DNA of 64,000 bases from an uncultured Prevotellaceae bacterium (lineage in GTDB: Bacteria; Bacteroidota; Bacteroidia; Bacteroidales; Bacteroidaceae). Within the stretch, counting starts at the first letter, position 1. Every line of letters begins with the position of its first letter. Shown here in pieces: positions 34,201 to 41,508 of the stretch. Location of the stretch: contig CACXIP010000008.1 of NCBI GenBank assembly GCA_902767775.1, forward strand, positions 62,001 to 126,000, read 5' to 3'. Under the pieces are notes generated by a model, which worked only from the letters and a program-made list of their open reading frames with translations, searched no databases and was not told the DNA's origin. Position numbers and translations under genes: made by a program.

Positions 34201-35449
34201 TTTCATCGACAAGATTGTCTATAACCTGCTCAGCAACGCGATGAAATACACGCCAAGGAAAGGCGACGTCACCGTGAGGGTGAAGAAGGATGACGGGCAC
34301 TTAGTGGTGCGTGTGGAGGACACGGGTATCGGTGTGCCCAAGGAGAAACAACCGCAATTGTTTACCCGCTTCATGCAGACCAATGTGGTGGCTGACAGTA
34401 TGGGTATCGGATTGCATTTCACAGCGCAGTTGGTAAAGGCACACCACGGCACCATCCATTATGAGGAAAATCCACAGGGGGGCAGCGTCTTCGTTGTCGC
34501 CATCCCCCTCTCCACAGATGGCTATAAGCCCGAGGACTTCATGGAGGGCAGCAGTCTGGAGGAAGAGATGCACCACGATGAACTGTTGCACCAATACCGT
34601 GAGGTGGCCGCCCAACCTCTCAACGACCGCACAGTGCTTATCGTGGAGGACGACGGGGATGTGAGAGACTTCCTCAGGGGTGAGTTGGCAGCATATTTCA
34701 AAGTCGTCACCGCACAGGATGGGGCAGAGGCCCTCACCCTCATTCGTGAGGGAAAAATGGTTGACCTTGTGGTGAGCGACATCCGCATGCCCGTGATGGA
34801 CGGCATCGAACTCCTCAAGCGTGTCAGGGCAGATGATGACTTATTTGACATCCCCTTTATCCTGCTCTCCGCTATCACCACTGTGGAGAAACAGTTGGAG
34901 AGTGCCCGCTTCGGAGCGGATGCCTATATCGCCAAACCATTCAGTCCTGCCCTGCTCATCGGCAAGAGCATCTCGCTCATCCAGCAGCGCGACAGACTGA
35001 AGGCTGTCTATGGAAAGGGCAAGGAAGACACGACAGGAGTTGGCGAGGATACCGTGGCATCAACAGCCTCATCTTCATCAACCTCCTCCACTGCCGCTGG
35101 TGAGGCCCCCCTGCTTACCAGCGAGCGCGACAGGAAGTTCCGCGACATCGTCGACATCAAAATCTCGCATGAGATGGGCAATCCCGATTTCATGGTCGAC
35201 GACTTGGTGCAGTGCACGGGATACGGTCGCTCTCAGTTCTACAGCAAGATGATGGAGGTGACGGGAAAGACGCCTAAGGACTATATCCGCATGCGCCGCA
35301 TGACGCGGGCTGCTGAGTTGCTGCGCAGCGGTGAGATGATTACTGTCGCCGAGGTGGCATACAAGGTCGGCTTCTCCGACTCCCTCTATTTCAGCCGCTG
35401 TTTCAAGCAGTATTTCGGTGTCACACCATCGAAATACATGAAGGACTAA
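31205..35449 (+). CDS. Hybrid two-component system regulator (HTCS)
   Basis: A 1414-aa protein combining sensor and regulator. Order: signal peptide (about 1-19); beta-propeller sensor with Reg_prop repeats (about 20-725, e.g. GLPSNYIINMVQDPQGYVW and GKLWIGTHYGLSRL); a Y_Y_Y domain (about 745-820); one TM segment (about 840-862, WWAWLIYLTLIGALAWYVI); HisKA with His894 (DVSHEFRTPLTLI); HATPase with N-box (YNLLSNAMKYTP), G1 (VEDTGIGVP) and G2 (MGIGLHF); receiver with phospho-acceptor Asp1192 (VVSDIRMPVMDG); and a C-terminal AraC-type HTH (VAEVAYKVGFSDSLYFSRCF). It senses a sugar in the periplasm and activates the locus. It is divergent from the DUF362-GH2 operon and is flanked by the 33-bp motif it may bind. 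Confidence 0.96.
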   Translation: MKRLFTVALCLVALGAWCQIPLKSHTLDTDDGLPSNYIINMVQDPQGYVWMATSDGLCRYDGYSFDIHKHTTDSNDSLLLSNRVRELHQNPNGLLFVRLQGEQYSCYDTNSKRFIPFIPDGKNHRNYCDCAFMPDSTTWLWYDYSGCIEVTYRNGKVESREYNKENGQLRSNNVNFVDADSRGRIWVGTQEGLYLKKDGRLRLAEGKTGFVAVAEVRGVTYFATTDHRIMHVGDEAVLTTDVDVWPGWAAGNRVRGLVPLGDQLLVITDRTTYSYDTKRHQVGLGSVQIPGGTVSRDNTGRYYVMDRSVVIHYFDTQRGETYTFPVLDGKLLSKRGVSPCNVLTDHNGNIWISTLGNGLFVFDPTTHTLEHHSPKMSVKSPIQTDYLYGMMADRSGNIWLSQENMGISVVTAMPKSVRRLTATNSLSPDYANLFRSLHQTADGRVWAGNFTGGSFLLNGGTLQPAQLSINDDLLSICIDSKGHRWVGTRSNGVYVDGRQYANNTGDASSLPHGKVFDILCDKKGRVWVGVNMGALCLAMPQADGSYRFQRFLEDQPLMRNITVLIQTKAGHIFAGCGNGIVVFDPEQIIRDPKAYHYYTADNSSLGYFEIRDLFEDKDGKVWLASAGGGLYRVDNPADVGHLSFERFTTDQGLADNTVNSIIADKKGKLWIGTHYGLSRLDTQSMRFSTYYLSADKLGDVYSENSSCLLADGTLVFGTNNGVVCFCPDQVQPHQVGDSHLAITSLLINGTPYREGDAEGRLRLSHRQNSLTFRFSDLDFGYPHNTEYVYWLEGADRGWSQPTRQNEAVYKDLQPGSYVFHVRRADDQKEVVMRVLIRQPWWNTWWAWLIYLTLIGALAWYVIRLLLITYSMRNRIRMDKEISDFKHRFFMDVSHEFRTPLTLIVGSMERIRKAGDMPAAIRQPIANMGRSTDRLKRLVNQLLEFDKHQHGKLSLRLQQTDVVKLLRDITMGFGDMAYNKEINLQFVPFAQHEEMYVDRSFIDKIVYNLLSNAMKYTPRKGDVTVRVKKDDGHLVVRVEDTGIGVPKEKQPQLFTRFMQTNVVADSMGIGLHFTAQLVKAHHGTIHYEENPQGGSVFVVAIPLSTDGYKPEDFMEGSSLEEEMHHDELLHQYREVAAQPLNDRTVLIVEDDGDVRDFLRGELAAYFKVVTAQDGAEALTLIREGKMVDLVVSDIRMPVMDGIELLKRVRADDDLFDIPFILLSAITTVEKQLESARFGADAYIAKPFSPALLIGKSISLIQQRDRLKAVYGKGKEDTTGVGEDTVASTASSSSTSSTAAGEAPLLTSERDRKFRDIVDIKISHEMGNPDFMVDDLVQCTGYGRSQFYSKMMEVTGKTPKDYIRMRRMTRAAELLRSGEMITVAEVAYKVGFSDSLYFSRCFKQYFGVTPSKYMKD

Positions 35450-35480
35450 AATAGCAGGAAAGACCAAAATAGATGAAAAA

Positions 35481-35517
35481 CGGCGGCCATCTGTCACAGA
35501 CGGCCGCCGAATCTTTT
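35481..35517. terminator. Terminator between HTCS and susD
   Basis: A GC-rich stem CGGCGGCC...GGCCGCCG with inner ATCTGT-type pairs, then TCTTTTT. It serves the HTCS transcript; on the minus strand it also lies beyond the susD stop (35573). Confidence 0.82.
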
Positions 35518-35572
35518 TACCTAAAAACCTAATACATTTTTAACTACTAAGTAGAATAACCTATCTGATTAA

Positions 35573-37729
35573 TTAATAGCCAGGGTTCTGCCATGCCTTC
35601 TTCTGAGCCTCGGACAGGTTGGTGCCGTCCTCGTTCTGAAGGATGTCGATGAAGGCCTGTGGGATGGGCCTCAGTTCATGCTTGTTGGCAGTGATGTTGG
35701 GTGCTGCCTCGGGGTTGAAAGCCTTGGCGCGCTTGATGAGCAGGCCTGCACGGCTCAGCTCTTCCCAACGGTTCCACTCACCGAGCAGTTCGCGTGTGCG
35801 CTCGTTGAAGATGAAGTTGAGCATGCGGTCGTAGTCGGAGGTGCAGCCCAAGGTGGCAAGCACGGCCTCATCCTCTGCCGGCAACTGCTTGTAGCTGGCA
35901 ATCTGGAGGTTGGATGCCTCGGTGGTGCGCTCGATGCCAGTGGAGAGGTAGTAGGAGCTCTTCCAGGGGTTGGAGGCCTCCCACACCTTCTGGTTGGTCA
36001 TCTTGGTGTTGCTCTCGTTGACACAGCCGCTGGTGGCACCATTGGTGGAGTTCTCGGTGAAAGCCTTGGAACCATCGACATAGTATTCGCGGTCCTCATT
36101 GGCCTTCCACTGACCACGGGCACGCAGCACGTTGACGGTGTTGATGGCGTCCTGATAGTTGCCCAGTCGCACCTGTGCCTCAGCCTTGATAAGGTAAGTC
36201 TCGCCTGAGCGTGCCATAATCACGTCGCGGTGGGCATCGCCCTTCTCTGCTGTACGTGAGCCATCGGTGCATTTGTTGATGCCGCAGAACACGTTGCTGG
36301 TGGCGGTGTTGCCGCTCACGCCGTAGTTGTAGAGGGCATATTTGCCGCCGAGGTATACGGGGAACACGTTGGGTACCCATTTGCCAGTCTCGGGATGTAT
36401 GAAGGTGTGAGCCTGTGCGCCACGTCCGAAGGTGCCGTAGGTTGACTCATCCTGGAAGCGTGGGTCATCCTTCTTGTTGAGGATGAACACGATGCCGTAG
36501 TCGCCGATGTTGGGCACAGCGTCAACAGAGATGCCGTTGGTCTCAGCCACCTTGTCGGGGTCGTATACAGAAACTTCCTTGCCATCAGCATTCTTCACCT
36601 TTTTCATAGTGGGGATGTTGTTCAGACCATAGACAGTCTTGAAGGTCTTCCACATACGGGCGTCGTTGACGTTGTCGAAGATGGCGTAGGTATACTCTGT
36701 CGGACGGCAGCGCTGGAAGTCCATCTCACCGATGAACTGACCGCGCTTCACCCATGAGCCGGAGAAGTTGGAGAACTGCGGGCCAAAGTAGTTGTAGGTG
36801 CGGTTGCCGAAACGTCCCTGGGTGGAGGTGGCGTCGTTGTGCTCAGCGCACATGAGTATTTCTTTGGAACCCTCGATGGCGCAGTCGACACCGGTCCAGT
36901 TGGCATAGAGGTTGGCATAGTCGGCCTCCAGTGGGCATGCTTCAATCACCTCGTTGCAGAGGGAGATGACACGGTTGAGGTCGGCATTTTTGTCATATTT
37001 GCTGTTCCAGCTGGCGCAGCGCTCGCTCTGACGGAAGAGGAGGGCCTTGGCGAGGAAGTGGGCAGCTGTATATTTTGTCCAAGTGCCGTTGCCACGCCAT
37101 TTGTCAGTGCGCAGGTTGTTGTATGCATTCTCAAAGTCAGAAATTACCTGATTGAGTGTCTCCTCCTCACTGGCGCGGGAGTAGTTCTTGCTTACGCTGG
37201 AGGCTGGTTCGGTCTGCAGCACAACGCCACCATACTGAGCAAAGAGGCGATAGTAGTTGTAGCCACGGAGGAAATAGGCCTCGCCCAAGGCGCTCTTGCG
37301 TGAGGTCTCGTCACTCACCTGTTCTGCGCGGGCAAGCACGAGGTTGGCGGTGGAGATGCCATAGTACATCTGATTCCAGAGTCCCGACACAGGCGGGCAG
37401 TTTTTGTTGGCGGCACCTATAGCGGGAGTACAGTCGAGAGGCTGCAGACGGTTGTCATAGGTGTTCCAAGGCTCGGAGGTGAGGTCGGCACCGTTGGTGA
37501 ACTCATCGCATCCGTAGAGAGTGATGCCGTATGCCCACTCATAGCCAAAGTGCCAGCGGATGTTGCCGTAGAGGCCGGCAGCCATGGAGAGGGCGCCTTC
37601 CTCGGTCTTGAGCAGGTCCTCGGAGAGGAGGTGTCCGCCGTTCTCCTCAAGGAAGCTGTCGGTGCATGAGGTGGAACCGGCAATCAGCACGGCGACCACA
37701 CAGGTTGTGATTTTATTGATATATTTCAT
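35573..37729 (-). CDS. susD: SusD-family glycan-binding lipoprotein
   Basis: A 718-aa lipoprotein; ATG 37729 gives MKYINKITTCVVAVLIAGSTSC with the lipid Cys22. SusD/RagB features: helical repeats (GALSMAAGLYGNIRWHFGY, GEAYFLRGYNYYRLFAQYGG), a C-terminal FIFNERTRELLGEWNRWEEL motif and the RPIPQAFIDIL end. It holds polysaccharide on the cell surface and passes it to SusC. It is encoded 55 bp after susC in one operon, upstream of the bidirectional terminator. Confidence 0.95.
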   Translation of the reverse strand: MKYINKITTCVVAVLIAGSTSCTDSFLEENGGHLLSEDLLKTEEGALSMAAGLYGNIRWHFGYEWAYGITLYGCDEFTNGADLTSEPWNTYDNRLQPLDCTPAIGAANKNCPPVSGLWNQMYYGISTANLVLARAEQVSDETSRKSALGEAYFLRGYNYYRLFAQYGGVVLQTEPASSVSKNYSRASEEETLNQVISDFENAYNNLRTDKWRGNGTWTKYTAAHFLAKALLFRQSERCASWNSKYDKNADLNRVISLCNEVIEACPLEADYANLYANWTGVDCAIEGSKEILMCAEHNDATSTQGRFGNRTYNYFGPQFSNFSGSWVKRGQFIGEMDFQRCRPTEYTYAIFDNVNDARMWKTFKTVYGLNNIPTMKKVKNADGKEVSVYDPDKVAETNGISVDAVPNIGDYGIVFILNKKDDPRFQDESTYGTFGRGAQAHTFIHPETGKWVPNVFPVYLGGKYALYNYGVSGNTATSNVFCGINKCTDGSRTAEKGDAHRDVIMARSGETYLIKAEAQVRLGNYQDAINTVNVLRARGQWKANEDREYYVDGSKAFTENSTNGATSGCVNESNTKMTNQKVWEASNPWKSSYYLSTGIERTTEASNLQIASYKQLPAEDEAVLATLGCTSDYDRMLNFIFNERTRELLGEWNRWEELSRAGLLIKRAKAFNPEAAPNITANKHELRPIPQAFIDILQNEDGTNLSEAQKKAWQNPGY

Positions 37730-37783
37730 GATTGTTTCCTTTCTTGGGTTGTTTTCGACTATTGATTTTCTCCTCATATATAA

Positions 37784-40700
37784 TTAGAAGTCAAGTTGAA
37801 GTCCGACGGTGAAGCCTCTGTTGAAGTAGGTAGCTCCGGTGTCGAGGTCCATGAAGTCGACCGAGGAATAGAGCATTCCCAGGTTGCGTCCCTGAACATA
37901 GAACTTAGCACCTTGGATGCCGATCTTGTTGCAGGTGACCTTGTTGAGGCGGTAGCCAAGAGAGAGGTTGCGGATTTTGATGAACGAGGCATCCTTGAAT
38001 CCCAGGAGGCTTGAGTATGAGTCGCCACCAGCTGTGCTGTAGACAGGCTTCTGCCAGTCGGCATTGGGATTGTCGGGAGTCCAGTAGTCGATTTGGCGCT
38101 GTGCGTACATACCATACTGACCTTCACCACCAGTGCTGATCATATACTTGAAGCGTCCGAAGAGGTCGAGGGTGAGTTCAATACCTTTCCATGAGAATGT
38201 GTTGCTCCATCCGAGTGTCCAGCGCGGGTTGCGGTTGCCGAGGATGACACGGTCGTTCTCATCAATCTTGTAGTTGCCGTCCTGGTCGACAGGTTTGATG
38301 CTGCCTACAGAGAACTTATGGCCGTTCTCATTGAACTTCGCCATCTCTGCGGCGTCGCTCTCCTGCCAGAGACCATTGTTTTGGTAACCATAGAACACTG
38401 CGATGCTCTCGCCGATGAACCAGCTGTTGGCGATGTCGTCTTCCTTGCCGTTGGCAAGTTCGACAATCTCATCCTTCTGATAGGCGGCGTTGATGGTGCT
38501 GCTCCACTCGAAGTCGGCCACACGGACAGGAATCACGTTGAGGGTGAGGTCGAAACCTTTGTTCTTCGTAGAACCGATGTTGGCCATCATTGCTGGGTAG
38601 CCGGTGAGTGACGGCAGTGATTGCTGCAAGAGCAGGTCCTTCGTCTTTGAGGTGTAGAGGTCGAGGCTACCGTTGATGCGTCCGCGCAGGAAACTGAAGT
38701 CGATACCCAGGTTGTACTGTGTGGTCTTCTCCCATCCAAGTTTCTTGTTGGCGAGCATGGTCTGACTATTGGTGTAGTAAGGCTCATTGGTGATGAGGAT
38801 ACGCTCGTTGCCGGTGCTGAACGGCATGTAGAACGACTGGATGGTGCCCAGTGTGCCGTAGGCGCTCACGGAAGAGTTGCCGGTGGTACCCACACCGAAG
38901 CGGAGCTTCAGTTGGTCGAGCCAATCAACGTCCTTGAGGAAACTTTCCTGCTCCATGCGCCAACCGATGGCCATTGAGGGGAAGAAACTCCACTTGTTGC
39001 CCTCTGCCAGTACGGATGCTCCGTCATAACGTCCGGAGACGGTGAGCAGGTAGCGGTCTTTGAATGCATAGTTGAAACGTGCCATGTAGGAGAGCAATGT
39101 GTTCTGCGAGAAGCCGGAGCTCATACCTGCCTTGTTGTCGGTATTGGTCACGTCGATGTCGCCGAAGTTGTTCCAGAGGAACGAGGGCATGTAGATGCGC
39201 TCAGCGCTCATGCCACTACTCTCAGCATTGTATTTGGTGGCACTGTGGAGAAGAGTCACGCCGATGGTATGGTCGCCAAAGATGCGGTTGTAGAGCAGCA
39301 TGTTGTCGAGGGTCCATGTGAAATGGCGGTTGTCGTTGCGACGAGCAAAGTTGTTGCTGCCCTTGCGGGTGGCGGAACTGGCATCGAGGAACATGCCTGA
39401 ACGTGAGTAGCGGAAATCGGGACCAAACTGCATCTTGTACATCAAGCCCTGCAGCGGCTCAAGAATCTTGCCGAAGTCAATCTGTCCGTAGAAACTACCC
39501 ATAGCGCGGAAGTACTCGCGGTTGTCGCTCGATTTCTTCCATTCGTCCATGACGGTGTAGGCGTTGACTACCGAACCGCCCGGCTGGTCGATGATGTCGC
39601 CCGATGCGTTGTAAGGTACGGTGTAGTGGGGCAGAGCCTTGGCGGCGCTGTAGATGTCAACAGGACCGGAAGAGGTGCCCACCTGACCGGTGCGGGAGTA
39701 ACCATATTTCTGCTTGCTCCATGATGCGTTGATTGAACCACCCATCTTAAACCACTTGGTGGCCTGTATGTCGGTGGTCATGGCTACGTTGTAGCGCTTG
39801 AATTGCTGTCCCTTCTGGGTACCTTGGTTGTCGAGATAGCCGAAGGAGAAAGAGCTTTGCAGGTCTTTCGTGCCGCCTGCGGCGCGGATGTTGTGCTCCT
39901 GGGTGATACCGGTCTGGGTGACAAAACCTTCCCAGTCGGTGTCGCTGACGAGCGAACCGTTCCATGAACCGTTGGCCCAGCCTTTGTTCACATTGGCAAG
40001 GGCGGCGTCATCACCAGAGAAGAAGTCCTGGTCGAGTTTCTGGTCGGGCTGGTCGCCACGGGGATAAAGTTCGGGGTTGGAGTTGTGGTATGCCCAGCGG
40101 CGCCATGTGATGTAGTCGCTGGCGCTGAAAGCGGGACTCTTGTCCACCAATTTCTCAAAGGTCATGCTGCCTGAGTAGGTGAGTTGCAGTTTGCCTTCCT
40201 TACCACGTTTTGTGGTGATGAGCACCACGCCGTTGGCACCGCGGCTACCATAAATAGCGGTAGAAGAGGCGTCCTTGAGGATGTCGATGGCCTCGATGTC
40301 GCGGGGGTTGAGGTTGTCGATGCCGTCGCTCACGGGGATACCGTCGACGACATAGAGCGGTGAGTTGGAGGCATTGATGGAGCGGCTACCACGGATGAGG
40401 ATGCTGCCCACTGTACCAGGACGCTCGCTGGTGGTGATGTCGACACCGGCGGCCTTGCCCTGAAGAGCCTCAAAAGCATTGCTAACGGGACGGCTGTTGA
40501 GCTGCTCCTCGTTGACACGGGTGAGGGCGCCGGTCACATCGCTCTTGCGCTGGATGCCGTAACCCACCACCACTACTTCGTCGAGCAGGGCGTTGTCTTC
40601 CCTGAGCACCACGTTGTGGGTGGACTGACCTGCCACCTTCACGTTTTGGGTGAGGTAGCCCACATAGCTGAACGTCAGTGTGGCATTGGCGGGTGCCTCG

Positions 40701-40909
40701 AGGGAGTACTTGCCGTCAAGGTCGGTGATGGCTCCTACGTTGGCGCCATTCTCGACAACGGTCACACCGATGAGAGGCTCGCCTGACTCATCGGTCACCG
40801 TGCCTGTCACTTTCTGCTTCTGCGCACCTTGCGCAAACACTGTCTGCTGAACGCCGAAAAGCATGCCCAGACAGATGAAAAGCATCAAAAAAATGTGTTT
40901 CTTTGACAT
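37784..40909 (-). CDS. susC: SusC-family TonB-dependent transporter
   Basis: A 1041-aa outer-membrane transporter with signal peptide, an N-terminal carboxypeptidase-regulatory-like domain (GTVTDESGEPLIGVTVVENG), the DEVVVVGYGIQRKSDVTGAL plug entry, plug RGSRSINASNSPLYVVDGIP, and a beta-barrel ending in the aromatic strand RGFTVGLQLDF. It imports oligosaccharides, energised by TonB. It has a strong -7 box at 41007 and a regulator-like repeat upstream; the likely substrate is set by the neighbouring enzymes. Confidence 0.96.
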   Translation of the reverse strand: MSKKHIFLMLFICLGMLFGVQQTVFAQGAQKQKVTGTVTDESGEPLIGVTVVENGANVGAITDLDGKYSLEAPANATLTFSYVGYLTQNVKVAGQSTHNVVLREDNALLDEVVVVGYGIQRKSDVTGALTRVNEEQLNSRPVSNAFEALQGKAAGVDITTSERPGTVGSILIRGSRSINASNSPLYVVDGIPVSDGIDNLNPRDIEAIDILKDASSTAIYGSRGANGVVLITTKRGKEGKLQLTYSGSMTFEKLVDKSPAFSASDYITWRRWAYHNSNPELYPRGDQPDQKLDQDFFSGDDAALANVNKGWANGSWNGSLVSDTDWEGFVTQTGITQEHNIRAAGGTKDLQSSFSFGYLDNQGTQKGQQFKRYNVAMTTDIQATKWFKMGGSINASWSKQKYGYSRTGQVGTSSGPVDIYSAAKALPHYTVPYNASGDIIDQPGGSVVNAYTVMDEWKKSSDNREYFRAMGSFYGQIDFGKILEPLQGLMYKMQFGPDFRYSRSGMFLDASSATRKGSNNFARRNDNRHFTWTLDNMLLYNRIFGDHTIGVTLLHSATKYNAESSGMSAERIYMPSFLWNNFGDIDVTNTDNKAGMSSGFSQNTLLSYMARFNYAFKDRYLLTVSGRYDGASVLAEGNKWSFFPSMAIGWRMEQESFLKDVDWLDQLKLRFGVGTTGNSSVSAYGTLGTIQSFYMPFSTGNERILITNEPYYTNSQTMLANKKLGWEKTTQYNLGIDFSFLRGRINGSLDLYTSKTKDLLLQQSLPSLTGYPAMMANIGSTKNKGFDLTLNVIPVRVADFEWSSTINAAYQKDEIVELANGKEDDIANSWFIGESIAVFYGYQNNGLWQESDAAEMAKFNENGHKFSVGSIKPVDQDGNYKIDENDRVILGNRNPRWTLGWSNTFSWKGIELTLDLFGRFKYMISTGGEGQYGMYAQRQIDYWTPDNPNADWQKPVYSTAGGDSYSSLLGFKDASFIKIRNLSLGYRLNKVTCNKIGIQGAKFYVQGRNLGMLYSSVDFMDLDTGATYFNRGFTVGLQLDF

Positions 40910-41006
40910 AGGGTTTTAGTTAGGTGATTGATTATTTTGTGAAAAATTTGGTCGTCTCTTGGTTATTCCCAGTGTTTCTCGATGGGGTTTTTCGGTTTCT
41001 TTGCTG

Positions 41007-41014
41007 CAAAATTA
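41007..41014 (-). promoter_or_regulatory. -7 box of the susCD promoter
   Basis: TAATTTTG on the minus strand, 97 bp upstream of the SusC ATG. No -33 TTTG at 19-21 bp; instead GTAC repeats (41031-41073) begin 17 bp further on, consistent with activation by a bound regulator. Confidence 0.55.
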
Positions 41015-41030
41015 GATGGATTGCAACTTT

Positions 41031-41073
41031 CGTACTATGTAAAAACGTACAATTTGCAATGAAAAACGTACAA
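41031..41073 (-). promoter_or_regulatory. Repeated CGTAC element upstream of susC
   Basis: CGTAC occurs at 41031, 41046 and 41067. The longer form AAAAACGTACAA recurs at 41041 and 41062, 21 bp apart (two helical turns), just upstream of the susC -7 box. It could be the susCD operator; it differs from the 33-bp HTCS motif. Confidence 0.45.
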
Positions 41074-41074
41074 A

Positions 41075-41218
41075 TGTTTGGTTGTTTAGTTGTTTAGTTG
41101 TTTGGTTGTTTGGTTGTTTAGTCGTTTGGTTGTTTGGTTGTTTGGTTGTTTGGTTGTTTAGTCGTTTGGTCGTTTGGTTGTTTGGTCGTTTGGTTGTTTA
41201 GTCGTTTGGTTGTTTAGA
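41075..41218. repeat. Octamer tandem repeat, 18 units
   Basis: Eighteen consecutive 8-bp units of the form YGTTTRGT (for example TGTTTGGT, CGTTTGGT, TGTTTAGT) fill the stretch between the susC promoter region and the korA side. Three units of the same type occur at 61112-61135. No gene is in the 600-bp gap 40910-41508; besides this array it holds the susCD and korAB promoters. Confidence 0.9.
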
Positions 41219-41447
41219 CAATAGTTAAGCTTGTTGGAAAGTAGTGGGGATTTTGATTATCGGTCCTTCATATTATTATTAAGGAAGAAACGATTAGGAA
41301 GAATCTGCAAAACGGGCAAAGCAGGCATCAAAAGCTTATCTATGCACAAGATTATTCCAAAATTGTGTATATTTATTAAGATTCTGCTATTTGTATACAT
41401 TATTTATTCATGTGTGCGTAAAACAATGATTTTTTATTCAAAAACAT

Positions 41448-41478
41448 TTTGCCATATCAATAAAAATTGTGACCTTTG
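41448..41478 (+). promoter_or_regulatory. Promoter of korAB
   Basis: TTTG (41448-41451), 19 bp, GACCTTTG (41471-41478). The -7 box has G in place of the first T. ATG 41509 is 31 bp downstream. Confidence 0.55.
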
Positions 41479-41508
41479 CACGAAATTTTTTGCAAAAATA
41501 TAGAATCT

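Noticed and set aside
41231-41503. A 90-aa plus-strand frame between the octamer array and korA
   Set aside because: No recognisable features, AT-driven composition, and it runs through the korA promoter; most likely chance.
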